Position numbers and translations under genes: made by a program. Positions 1-7,280 of a stretch of 8,792 bases of DNA are shown here, in pieces; position 1 is the stretch's first letter, and each line of letters begins with the position of its first letter. Source of the stretch: Clostridiales bacterium UBA1381 (GTDB lineage: Bacteria > Bacillota > Clostridia > UBA1381); NCBI GenBank assembly GCA_002305435.1, contig DBQZ01000102.1:1-8792 (forward strand), given 5' to 3'. Below the pieces are notes generated by a model. The model was not told the origin of the DNA. It saw nothing but the letters and a program-made list of their open reading frames with translations, and made no database searches.

Positions 1-835
1 TCTTCCCGTCTGACAGGAATACTATGTCACCCTCATTCTGTGTTTGTAATATGGTAATATCCCGCTCTTCGAGCTTCTCTATCGTCTGCGCTGACGGATG
101 ACCGTAGCTGTTGTCTTTCCCGCAGCTTATAACCGCATATTCCGGTGAGACCGCATCGAGAAATTCCTCCGAGCTTGAGGTGCTGCTTCCGTGATGTCCT
201 ACCTTTAAAACATCGGCTGACAGCTCATATCCTCCGTCAAGCATTTCCTGCTCAGAATCAGTCTCCGCATCTCCTGTAAATAAAAACGAGGTGTCGCCGT
301 ACGCCAGATGCAAAACGGCGGAGTAATTATTCATGTCCGCATACTCCGTATCTGCCGGGGCGAGAAATTCCGCACGTATACCCTCCTCCGACAAAAGCAC
401 GTCGCCTGCTGCAGCATCATTTGCTTCTATCCCCTTTTCATCAAGGGCGTCAAGCAGCCTGTCATATGTTGCAGTATCGCTGATGACATCGGGCATATAG
501 AAGCTGCCTATGTCAAAATCCTCGACAATGTTTGCCATAGAACCAATGTGGTCGCTGTGCGGATGAGTCGCTATACAGTAATCTATCTTTTCGACACCCT
601 CGCCTTGAAGATAGCTCTTAAGACTCTCATACTCGCTGTATTCTCCGGTATCTATGAGGATATTGCGACCGTCCGGAAGCTGTATCAATTCGCTGTCTCC
701 CTGACCTACGTCTATAAAGCTGACAGCCATAGTTCCCTCGGGATAACCAATATCGCTGCCGGGTTTAAAAAGGTAAACCAATGCGGCAACTGCTGCAGCG
801 GCAAATATTGCTCCCGCTGAATATAAATTTTTCAC
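1..835 (-). CDS. ComEC-type metallo-beta-lactamase-fold hydrolase, membrane-anchored, C-terminus cut by window edge
   Basis: I read 278 codons from a GTG start at 835 to the left edge with no stop. The start is set by a strong ribosome site (GGAGGT at 841-846) five bases upstream. Residues 5-23 form one hydrophobic segment without a lipobox cysteine, so the protein is probably anchored with its catalytic domain outside. The rest matches the hydrolase domain found at the C-terminus of the competence protein ComEC: FIDVGQGDS (40-48), the metal-binding HPHSDH (91-96), FTGDAE (186-191), KVGHHGS (211-217) and SYGHPS (243-248). The late GHPS motif means little is missing. ComEC-like stand-alone domains are thought to be nucleases or phosphodiesterases, but the substrate is unknown here. 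The gene follows rnfB by 30 bases without a terminator and is probably co-transcribed with it, although no functional link to Rnf is known. Confidence 0.88.
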   Translation of the reverse strand, partial: MKNLYSAGAIFAAAAVAALVYLFKPGSDIGYPEGTMAVSFIDVGQGDSELIQLPDGRNILIDTGEYSEYESLKSYLQGEGVEKIDYCIATHPHSDHIGSMANIVEDFDIGSFYMPDVISDTATYDRLLDALDEKGIEANDAAAGDVLLSEEGIRAEFLAPADTEYADMNNYSAVLHLAYGDTSFLFTGDAETDSEQEMLDGGYELSADVLKVGHHGSSTSSSEEFLDAVSPEYAVISCGKDNSYGHPSAQTIEKLEERDITILQTQNEGDIVFLSDGK

Positions 836-865
836 AGCCCACCTCCCTGCATTTAATCCGCCGTA

Positions 866-1729
866 TTATGTCCTATAGAAAGATTCCGGCTTATTTAGCG
901 CATCTCTTATCTGCTCTTCGTTTGTTTTTGCTTTTTCCGTCCCTTCAACGACTATCGCCTTTCTGGGACATTTAGCAGCACAGGCTCCGCAGCTTATACA
1001 CTTATCATAATCTATCCTTGCCAGATTGTCCACAACATGGATAGCGTCGCTCGGGCAGACTTTTTCACACATCTTACAGCCTATGCAGCTGACAGAGCAG
1101 TATTTATTTGCCACAGCGCCCTTGTCTTTGTTGGAGCAAAGTACCCACTCGTGATTTTCTTTTGGCACGAAATGAATAATACCCTTGGGGCACGTTTTTA
1201 AGCATTTGCCGCAGGCCTGGCATTTTTCGGGATCCACAACGGCGATTCCCGCAACTATGGATATAGCTCCGAACGGACAGACCTTTACGCAGCTTCCCAA
1301 TCCCAAACAGCCGTAAGGGCACTGCTTCGCACCGCCTGAGAGCTTTGCCTCAGCAGCGCAGTCCTGTATACCCATATACTCATACTTCATAACAGCGCTT
1401 GAACAGTTGCCGCCGCACATTACCTTTGCGACTTTTTCTGTTACCTCGCCGGCATCAACACCCATTATAATACCAATCGCATTGGCAACCGGGGCTTTTC
1501 CGACACTGCACATATTTACCGGCGTCTTGTCCTCTACGATAGAAGTAGCATACGCCGAACAGCCTGCAAAGCCGCAAGCGCCGCAGTTTGCTCCCGGCAG
1601 AACGCTCTGTATCTGTTCTATGCGTTTATCCTGCTTCACCTCAAACACGATTGAGGCAAAAGCTAAAAGACAGCCGAATATAAGCCCTATGCCGCCGATA
1701 ACCAAAACGGCGGAAATTATCGAACCCAT
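866..1729 (-). CDS. rnfB: Rnf complex ferredoxin-accepting subunit RnfB
   Basis: This 287-residue subunit is the electron entry point of the Rnf ferredoxin:NAD+ oxidoreductase. Residues 5-28 form the N-terminal membrane helix. A 4Fe-4S domain follows, with ligands Cys49, 52, 57 and 74. A ferredoxin-type region then carries four cysteine sets: 137/141/147/151, 170/173/176/180, 215/218/221/225 and 244/247/250/254. This is the cluster-rich form typical of clostridia rather than the shorter proteobacterial protein. The segment CPYGCLGLGSCVKVCPFGAI (137-156) is highly characteristic. It is the last gene of the set, starting 14 bases after rnfA behind an AAGGAG site. No key residue is missing. In the family model it docks reduced ferredoxin on the cytoplasmic face and passes electrons to the RnfA/RnfE centre. 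Confidence 0.97.
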   Translation of the reverse strand: MGSIISAVLVIGGIGLIFGCLLAFASIVFEVKQDKRIEQIQSVLPGANCGACGFAGCSAYATSIVEDKTPVNMCSVGKAPVANAIGIIMGVDAGEVTEKVAKVMCGGNCSSAVMKYEYMGIQDCAAEAKLSGGAKQCPYGCLGLGSCVKVCPFGAISIVAGIAVVDPEKCQACGKCLKTCPKGIIHFVPKENHEWVLCSNKDKGAVANKYCSVSCIGCKMCEKVCPSDAIHVVDNLARIDYDKCISCGACAAKCPRKAIVVEGTEKAKTNEEQIRDALNKPESFYRT

Positions 1730-1743
1730 ATGACAACTCCTTC

Positions 1744-2325
1744 CTATATCCTAAAGCCTGAAAATCCCATGAAAGCTATAGCCATTATCCCGGCAGTCAA
1801 AAGTGCCGACGGCATACCGTGGAACGGTTCGGGGATCGCATCCTGGTCAAGCGACTCACGTATTCCTGCCATCAAAATTATTGCCAGCGTAAATCCGAGA
1901 GCCGAGAACGTACCGTAGAGTACCGAAAGTATGAAATTGTACTCATACTGCACATTCAGAAGAGCCACACCCAATACCGCACAGTTGGTAGTGATAAGCG
2001 GCAGATATATGCCGAGCGCATTGTAGAGCGAAGGCATGGATTTTTTTACGAACATCTCAACAAACTGCACCAGTCCGGCAATTATCAAAATGAACGCTAT
2101 CGTCTGCAAGTACTCAAGCTCAAGCGGCACAAGCAGAAAATGATTTACAAGATACGTTATCGCCGAAGCTAACGCCATAACGAAGGTTACCGCCATACCC
2201 ATTCCGGCAGCTGTTTCGACCTTTTTGGAAACGCCTAAGAACGGGCAGATACCGTAAAACTTCACCATTACGAAATTTTCGGTCAGAAGTGCGGAGATTA
2301 TAATAGAAACTATCTGCATTGTCAT
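1744..2325 (-). CDS. rnfA: Rnf complex membrane subunit RnfA
   Basis: This is a 193-residue integral membrane protein of the NqrE/RnfA family with about six transmembrane segments, the family's usual size. Two conserved cysteines, Cys27 (GICPFLGVS) and Cys115 (TTNCAVLG), lie in half-helices. In known Rnf and Nqr structures they share an iron-sulfur centre, buried in the membrane, with the matching pair in RnfE (NqrD). The start codon overlaps the rnfE stop in a TAATG arrangement, pointing to translational coupling. I chose the ATG at 2325 over the ATG two codons later because GGAGGAG at 2334-2340 is 8 bases away from it, against 14 for the alternative. It is a paralogue of rnfE, with the same fold inserted in the opposite topology. 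Confidence 0.97.
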   Translation of the reverse strand: MTMQIVSIIISALLTENFVMVKFYGICPFLGVSKKVETAAGMGMAVTFVMALASAITYLVNHFLLVPLELEYLQTIAFILIIAGLVQFVEMFVKKSMPSLYNALGIYLPLITTNCAVLGVALLNVQYEYNFILSVLYGTFSALGFTLAIILMAGIRESLDQDAIPEPFHGMPSALLTAGIMAIAFMGFSGFRI

Positions 2326-2951
2326 TATTTATTCTCCTCCTTCTTCTTTTTTCTGTTGCTTATGGCATTCTTTGAAGCAACGAGTATACCCAAAACGATG
2401 AAACCACCGGGAGCCAAACCTATTATTGTTACAGGGTCTATATACGCTGAATATATAGGTATATCCCAGATAGAACCTGCGCCAAAAAACTCACGTACGG
2501 CTGAAATTATACACAATGCCGCTGTAAAGCCAAGACCCATGCCGATACCGTCGGCTGCTGATAATATGGGGCCGTTTTTGGAGGCAAACGATTCAGCTCT
2601 TGCAAGAATTATACAGTTTACCACAATAAGCGGTATGAACAATCCAAGCTGATCCGCAAGATCCGGCACAAAAGCATTAAGGCACATCTGTACCATTGTA
2701 ACAAACGCCGCAATAACAACTATATATGCCGCTATTCTTATTTTATCGGGTATAAATTTTCTCAAGAGTGAGATAATAAAGTTTGAACAAACCAAAACGG
2801 CTGTAGCAGAAAGTCCCATGCCCAATCCGTTTTTAACGCTCGTCGTAACGGCCAGCGTGGGACACATTCCCAAAAGCTGCACGAACGTAGGGTTTTCCGT
2901 AAACAGTCCGTTCTTGATGACGGAGATAACGCTTTTCTTCTCCTCAGCCAT
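2325..2951 (-). CDS. rnfE: Rnf complex membrane subunit RnfE
   Basis: This is a 208-residue membrane protein of the NqrD/RnfE family with about six transmembrane segments and a lysine-rich cytoplasmic tail (NRKKKKEENK). Cys30 in GMCPTLAVT and Cys113 in IVVNCIILARAE are the conserved ligands. Paired with RnfA Cys27 and Cys115, they are expected to hold the intramembrane iron-sulfur centre that carries electrons across the bilayer. The ATG overlaps the end of rnfG by 8 bases, and a strong AGGAGG (2961-2966) sits inside the rnfG coding sequence 9 bases upstream. The motif FTENPTFVQLLGMCPTLAVT is diagnostic for RnfE as against RnfA. Confidence 0.97.
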   Translation of the reverse strand: MAEEKKSVISVIKNGLFTENPTFVQLLGMCPTLAVTTSVKNGLGMGLSATAVLVCSNFIISLLRKFIPDKIRIAAYIVVIAAFVTMVQMCLNAFVPDLADQLGLFIPLIVVNCIILARAESFASKNGPILSAADGIGMGLGFTAALCIISAVREFFGAGSIWDIPIYSAYIDPVTIIGLAPGGFIVLGILVASKNAISNRKKKKEENK

Positions 2952-3525
2952 CTAAACCGCCCTCCTCGCTTAATATTGTTGATGCTGCTTCAAGCGCTGC
3001 ATTTACTCCGGAGGTGACTGCCTCGGAAGTTATTGTCGCTCCTGAAATAGCGCTTATTTCATTTTCACCGGGAACATTTTTTGTAACGGTAATGCCCGCA
3101 GTCTTGCCTATATACTGTCCCTTAAATTCATCTTTGGACGCATTTGCACCGAGACCTGCGGTTTCTGACATGGAAATAATATCCACGCCCGTAACCTTCC
3201 CTTCGTTGTCTATGCCGACTGAAAGCTCAATATCTCCGCCATAGCCTGCGGGCGACGCCATTACGCATACGCCGACAACGCTGCCGGAGGAATCCTTTGC
3301 TTCATATACGCCGGTGACTATATCGTCAGCGCCGCTTACTTCAACTTCCTCAAAGGTTTCAGCGGACGGAACGACACTTTTCATTGATTCTGTCTGTTTC
3401 TGTTCCTGATTAGCGGCAATTATCGGGGCGGTCACACCGTTTAGCACTGCCAAAAGCGCAGCGGATACGGCTGTTATAACGAACAGTATTGCTCCGATTT
3501 TGATTATTTCAACAGCATTTTTCAT
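2944..3525 (-). CDS. rnfG: Rnf complex FMN-binding subunit RnfG
   Basis: This is a 193-residue subunit with one N-terminal membrane helix (about residues 8-30) and an extracytoplasmic FMN-binding domain. The flavinylation motif SGAT is at 161-164, so Thr164 is the expected attachment site for FMN through a phosphoester bond. The conserved SETAGLGA (120-127) and the glycine-rich YGGDIELSVGID stretch also belong to this family. FMN attachment in this family requires the ApbE flavin transferase, which is not encoded in this window. The start lies one base after the rnfD stop, which fits translational coupling. Its role in the complex is to pass electrons on the outer face towards RnfD. Confidence 0.96.
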   Translation of the reverse strand: MKNAVEIIKIGAILFVITAVSAALLAVLNGVTAPIIAANQEQKQTESMKSVVPSAETFEEVEVSGADDIVTGVYEAKDSSGSVVGVCVMASPAGYGGDIELSVGIDNEGKVTGVDIISMSETAGLGANASKDEFKGQYIGKTAGITVTKNVPGENEISAISGATITSEAVTSGVNAALEAASTILSEEGGLDG

Positions 3526-3526
3526 C

Positions 3527-4507
3527 TTATCGGCCGCTCCTTTCCTTCTTTTTCTCCTTTACATAGCCGAACGGTTTGGGTACTGTCGCCTTTTCTATGA
3601 GCGGGGCTGCCAGATTCATCAGAAGGATTGAGAACGACACGCCCTCGGGATAACCGCCGAAACGGCGTATGACAAATGTCAATATGCCGCAGCCAATACC
3701 AAAGATGACCTGTCCGGGCTTAGTAGTCGGAGTCGTAACATAATCTGTAGCCATGAAAAATGCTCCGAGGAACAAGCCTCCTGTGCATACCTGATAGAGC
3801 ATATACTGCCACTGCGGTATTGCCAGCAAATTTTCGCCGAAGAAAAACGTCAGCGCAGCAAAGCTCAGTATATATGCAGCCGGTATTCTGATGCTTACTA
3901 CACGGCGGCAAAGCAGGTATATAAAACCCATTATAAGCATTAATCCGGAGGTCTCGCCAATTGAGCCGGCCTTTATTCCGACAAATGCTTCTGCAAGCGA
4001 CATCAAGGAACCTTCCCCTGTTTTCATAACAGCAAGAGGCGTTGCCGAGGATACAGCATCTATTCCGGCAAACGGTTCTGTGAACTGCGTCATTGCTCCT
4101 GCCCATGCTATCAGCATGAAACAGCGTCCTGCCAGAGCCGGGTTCGCAAAATTCTTGCCCAGTCCGCCGAAGAACTGTTTTACTACCAATATTGCAAATA
4201 CACTGCCGACCACCGCCATCCACAGAGGTATTGTCGCCGGCAGATTAAGACCTAAAAGAAGTCCTGTAACAACGGCGCTTAAGTCCTTTATAGTCAGTTT
4301 CTTGTTTGCCGCTTTTTCAAAAATCCCCTCGGTCAATATACAAGAAGCGATACAGACCGCTATTACCAGCGCCGCTCTCCAGCCGAAAAGGAATACGCCG
4401 GCAATTGCCGCCGGAAGCAGGGCAATGATAACGTCGAGCATTATCCCCGATACGGATTCCTCAGAGTGTATATGCGGAGAGGACGATACGATTAGTTTAT
4501 GTTCCAC
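3527..4507 (-). CDS. rnfD: Rnf complex membrane flavin subunit RnfD
   Basis: This is a 326-residue polytopic membrane protein (about ten helices) of the NqrB/RnfD family. The N-terminus LIVSSSPHIHSEESVSGIML and the helix-associated GGLGKNFANPALAGRCF (114-130) are typical. The flavinylation motif is DAVSSAT at 150-156, so Thr156 is the likely covalent FMN site. Here the usual SGAT reads SSAT, a variant at a non-attachment position. Translation starts at a GTG that overlaps the rnfC TAG by one base (TAGTG), preceded by a G-rich site at the end of rnfC. The protein, together with RnfG, carries electrons back through the membrane. It is considered a main candidate for ion translocation. Confidence 0.96.
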   Translation of the reverse strand: MEHKLIVSSSPHIHSEESVSGIMLDVIIALLPAAIAGVFLFGWRAALVIAVCIASCILTEGIFEKAANKKLTIKDLSAVVTGLLLGLNLPATIPLWMAVVGSVFAILVVKQFFGGLGKNFANPALAGRCFMLIAWAGAMTQFTEPFAGIDAVSSATPLAVMKTGEGSLMSLAEAFVGIKAGSIGETSGLMLIMGFIYLLCRRVVSIRIPAAYILSFAALTFFFGENLLAIPQWQYMLYQVCTGGLFLGAFFMATDYVTTPTTKPGQVIFGIGCGILTFVIRRFGGYPEGVSFSILLMNLAAPLIEKATVPKPFGYVKEKKKERSGR

Positions 4508-5838
4508 TATTTGTTACCCCCTTGCTTTTTTCTATTGTTAAGCTCCTGCTTTGCTACTCTGATATTTGCAAGCATATTTTTCTTTGACGGGCAAATATAC
4601 GAACAGACTCCACATTCAATGCAGTCCATTATATGATATTTCATCGTCATGTCATAATCCTTTGCAAGAGCGTATTTGCTAAGATATAGAGGCATAAGGT
4701 GCATCGGACAGTGATCTGCGCACTTGCCGCATTTTATGCACGGCATATCAGGGTCGTATATCTCCTCCGCCTTTGAAAGGGCGACAATAGCCGACGAGGT
4801 TTTCGTTATCGGCACTTCCAAGTCATACTGAGCAACACCCATCATCGGCCCGCCCATTATCACCTTTTGCGGTTCTGTCTTAAAACCGCCTGCCTGTTCA
4901 ATCACAAAGGATACCGGCACACCTGTCCGTGTAAGATAATTGCCCGGCAAAGCGGCACAATCGCCTGATACCGTTACGACTCTTTCTATAACCGGCTTTC
5001 CCTTTCTTATAGCGTTGGAGATGGATATTGCAGTATCGGCGTTTATAACAACCGCTCCCACGTCTGCCGGCAATTTTCCGGAGGGTACGCTTCGTCCTGT
5101 TATTGCTTTGATGAGCTGTTTCTCCGCCCCTTGCGGATATTTCGGCTTAAGCGATATAACGGAAATCGGTGCATCCTTCCCCAACAGCTGCTTTATTTTC
5201 ACTGCCGCATCCTGTTTGTTCGTTTCAATGCCTATATAAGCTTTTTTAAGCCCCAATATGCGCATCGCTATTTCTATACCATCAACCAGCTCTTCGGTAT
5301 TCTCAAGCATCCGCCTGTGATCCGAGGTGAGGTACGGCTCGCACTCTGCGGCATTTATTATTAAATAATCTATCTTACATCCTTCCGGGGGAGCAAGTTT
5401 TACGTGCGTTGGGAATCCCGCTCCGCCAAGGCCGACCATGCCCGCTTCACGAATGAGCCAAAGCAGTTCGATATTAGTGAGCTTTTCGTAATTTTCTGCG
5501 GGCTTCATCGTCTCCGCCGGTGTGTAGTTTCCGTCGTTTTCTATAAAAATCGCATCCACCATACCTCCGGAGGGATGTATCCACGGCTTTACAGATAAAA
5601 CCTTGCCGGAAACCGAGCTGTGCACTGGCACTGCCATATAGGCTTCTGCATCGGCTATCTTTTGCCCGACCAACACCGTATCCCCTGGCTTTACAACCGG
5701 TGCAAGCGGTGCGCCGATATGCTGACGCAAAGGATAGATATGAACCGGACAGTCCGCTTCTATGCGTTTTATCGGCAGCCTATTCGTCAGCGATTTACGG
5801 TCGTTCATATGAACTCCGCCCTGAAATGTTGACGCCAT
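4507..5838 (-). CDS. rnfC: Rnf complex NADH/NAD+-binding subunit RnfC
   Basis: This 443-residue peripheral subunit reduces NAD+ on the cytoplasmic face. The glycine-rich nucleotide/FMN-binding motif GLGGAGFPTHVK is at 136-147, followed by INAAECEPYLTSDHR (161-175), both shared with the NuoF and NqrA-like fold. Two 4Fe-4S sets are near the C-terminus: Cys367/370/373/377 and Cys406/409/412/416. The open frame extends 31 codons upstream to a GTG at 5931. I chose the ATG at 5838 because AAGAAGG (5846-5852) lies 7 bases upstream, and because the protein then begins MASTFQGGVH, matching the family's usual F-x-G-G-x-H start. It is the first gene of the operon and shorter than proteobacterial RnfC, lacking the long alanine-rich tail. 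Confidence 0.96.
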   Translation of the reverse strand: MASTFQGGVHMNDRKSLTNRLPIKRIEADCPVHIYPLRQHIGAPLAPVVKPGDTVLVGQKIADAEAYMAVPVHSSVSGKVLSVKPWIHPSGGMVDAIFIENDGNYTPAETMKPAENYEKLTNIELLWLIREAGMVGLGGAGFPTHVKLAPPEGCKIDYLIINAAECEPYLTSDHRRMLENTEELVDGIEIAMRILGLKKAYIGIETNKQDAAVKIKQLLGKDAPISVISLKPKYPQGAEKQLIKAITGRSVPSGKLPADVGAVVINADTAISISNAIRKGKPVIERVVTVSGDCAALPGNYLTRTGVPVSFVIEQAGGFKTEPQKVIMGGPMMGVAQYDLEVPITKTSSAIVALSKAEEIYDPDMPCIKCGKCADHCPMHLMPLYLSKYALAKDYDMTMKYHIMDCIECGVCSYICPSKKNMLANIRVAKQELNNRKKQGGNK

Positions 5839-5845
5839 TACAAAA

Positions 5846-5852
5846 CCTTCTT
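5846..5852 (-). promoter_or_regulatory. Ribosome binding site that sets the rnfC start
   Basis: The minus strand reads AAGAAGG here, 7 bases before the ATG at 5838. No comparable site precedes the in-frame GTG at 5931. This decides in favour of the shorter, 443-residue RnfC. Confidence 0.75.
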
Positions 5853-5868
5853 TCTTAAAAATATCTGT

Positions 5869-5895
5869 AGCGGCTAGGATTTTGCTCCTGCCGCT
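5869..5895 (-). other. Hairpin in the rnfC leader
   Basis: On the transcript, AGCGGC pairs with GCCGCT and the inner AGGA pairs with TCCT. This gives ten base pairs with one bulged A and a six-base GCAAAA loop. Seven bases past the stem comes a run of five T (ATATTTTT) and then the rnfC ribosome site. The arrangement could be a weak terminator/attenuator or a stabilising 5' structure. The T-run is not directly adjacent, so it is a poor intrinsic terminator. I see no recognisable riboswitch core around it. Confidence 0.45.
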
Positions 5896-5990
5896 GCAAG
5901 CGTTCTTTTCTTTTGCTGTCCCTTTTATCACGCTGTTTTTGTATATATATCACAATGATACACAGCAAAATAAGACCTGCTGTCTTTACT

Positions 5991-6019
5991 ATTATACTAT
6001 TTTCATGCCGTATTGTCAA
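5991..6019 (-). promoter_or_regulatory. Consensus sigma-A promoter of the rnf operon
   Basis: On the minus strand a perfect -35 TTGACA (6014-6019) and a perfect -10 TATAAT (5991-5996) are separated by exactly 17 bases (5997-6013). Transcription should begin near 5984, leaving a leader of about 145 nt before the rnfC ATG. The 303-base stretch from 5839 to 6141 contains only this promoter, the leader with its hairpin, and AT-rich DNA following the gene to the right. A full-consensus promoter suggests strong, largely constitutive transcription unless a repressor acts on it. Confidence 0.88.
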
Positions 6020-6141
6020 TAAATAAATCAGTGTCGAAATATCTTTTTACGAGCGATTTCTTTGTATTTCATAAATTAAATAATATTACCACTTTTTAAC
6101 TAAAATTTGGATGTACACTAAATGTTAGGATTAAGCATGAC

Positions 6142-7023
6142 TTACAATATACCTATGTTTATAAGCTCGTTTTCAAAAAACACGTCTAAATTTTCCGGAA
6201 TATCTCCAGTCAAAAATTTATCTGTAAATTTACGTACCATATATTCTTCAAACGCATTCAATTTTCCATATTCTCCGCCATCTAAATAGTATGAAGAATC
6301 AATGCGAAAATCCTTAATGTTGCAGTGTAAAATTTCCTCTTTTCTCCGCTCGATAATCGGATGTATTACGTGATGAATAAATTCATGTATAAAAGAACTT
6401 TTGCTGAACGCCCCAGAACTGAATATGAAAACTTCATCTTTTGCATGATAATCTGCAGAATACACACATTTTATTGGATTAAGAATGATTTGTATATTTT
6501 GAAACTGAGAATTAAACTTATCCTTGCATACCATGATAAGCTTTTTAATCTATTCCACATCCGCTTGATATTTTTTATTCTGTTCCAGTATCCATGTGTT
6601 TTCCCATTCTAAATAGTTGCTAAATTGTTTGCTTTGCAAAATATTTTTCAAGGCTTGTGGGAACTGCAAAACCCAATCCCAAAATGCCTGATTTCTTTCT
6701 TGATCAGATATATTTTGAGCAGAGATAATTTTGTTTTTATATGCTTCAAAATCATTAAAACATATTTGTAATAAATCAACATAAAATGTGGCAGTCTCCA
6801 ACATTGCTGCTCTTGGCCAATACGGATAAACCGCACAAGTATTCTGCCTGATTTCAGAAAAGAAATCATATTCACTACTATAAGGTTCAATAAAGCTTTG
6901 TAGTTTATTTACAGTGTCTGCATCACGTCCTATAGAATAAAAATTATACTTGCATTGCAATAGAGCAAAATAAATTGCTGAAATTGCTTCATTATTTAAA
7001 ATCAACATTTCATTATATTTCAT
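6142..7023 (-). pseudogene. HExxH metalloprotease-like protein interrupted by an in-frame amber codon
   Basis: Two open segments on the minus strand, 157 codons (7023-6553) and 130 codons from an ATG at 6534, are in the same reading frame. They are separated only by TAG at 6550-6552 plus five sense codons (I K K L I). Read through, they form a 293-codon gene. The second half has SFIHEFIHHVIHP, a zinc-protease HExxH motif (His213, Glu214, His217 in read-through numbering). About 42 residues later comes AFEEYMVR, whose glutamates could be the third ligand, as in gluzincins. The pattern resembles DUF4932-type uncharacterised proteins, but I am not certain of that. No ribosome site precedes the ATG at 6534, so two separate genes are unlikely. 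There is no signal peptide. A stop three codons before the 7023 ATG fixes the upstream limit. The gene is clearly more AT-rich than its neighbours, suggesting acquisition. Confidence 0.7.
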
Positions 7024-7093
7024 ACTGTATCACGGCTCTCTCTGTTGCTTATTGACTCTTTTAACAGATTCTTACATGCTATATATACCCTCA

Positions 7094-7123
7094 GTTTTAT
7101 GCTTATTAAACAACAATTTTCAA
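7094..7123 (-). promoter_or_regulatory. Possible promoter of the metalloprotease-like gene
   Basis: On the minus strand TTGAAA (7118-7123) and TAAAAC (7094-7099) are 18 bases apart, matching the sigma-A consensus at 5 and 4 of 6 positions. The DNA is AT-rich, so a chance match is quite possible. Confidence 0.3.
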
Positions 7124-7144
7124 CAAGCTTTGCATCTTGCTCCA

Positions 7145-7173
7145 TTGACCATTTAAAAAATTCATGCTAAAAT
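7145..7173 (+). promoter_or_regulatory. Sigma-A type promoter for the fused sigma-factor gene
   Basis: TTGACC (7145-7150) and TAAAAT (7168-7173) match the consensus at 5 of 6 positions each and are separated by exactly 17 bases. Transcription would start near 7180, giving a leader of about 130 nt before the ATG at 7312. A weaker pair lies further down, TTAACA at 7248-7253 with TATATA at about 7273-7278, and could be a second start. The 288-base gap 7024-7311 contains these sites, the palindrome at 7281-7296 and nothing else that I recognise. Confidence 0.6.
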
Positions 7174-7280
7174 ACGCTTGGGCAGTATACAATTTTACGG
7201 TTATTATACAACCGGTTTACTGTTTATTTGCGCCAGTAATTTTTTTCTTAACACTTTCAATGATGCAGACACTATATATA

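Noticed and set aside
308..820. A 170-codon open frame on the plus strand at the left end
   Set aside because: It is antisense to the MBL hydrolase gene, which has all its family motifs. Its translation resembles no known protein.
3891..4541. A 216-codon open frame on the plus strand opposite rnfD
   Set aside because: It lies entirely antisense to the well-supported rnfD and the end of rnfC. It has no family features and no ribosome site that I can see, so it is a codon-bias shadow.
5839..5931. A 31-codon N-terminal extension of RnfC from a GTG at 5931
   Set aside because: It has no ribosome site and no resemblance to RnfC N-termini, whereas the ATG at 5838 has a well-placed AAGAAGG and gives the family's normal start.
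5839..5984. A riboswitch (for example FMN) in the rnf leader
   Set aside because: The leader is only about 145 nt with one simple hairpin. I find no conserved core of the FMN or another known riboswitch class.
6142..6534. A separate small gene starting at the ATG at 6534
   Set aside because: No Shine-Dalgarno sequence precedes it. It is in the same frame as the upstream segment and separated only by TAG plus five sense codons, so one interrupted gene is the simpler reading.
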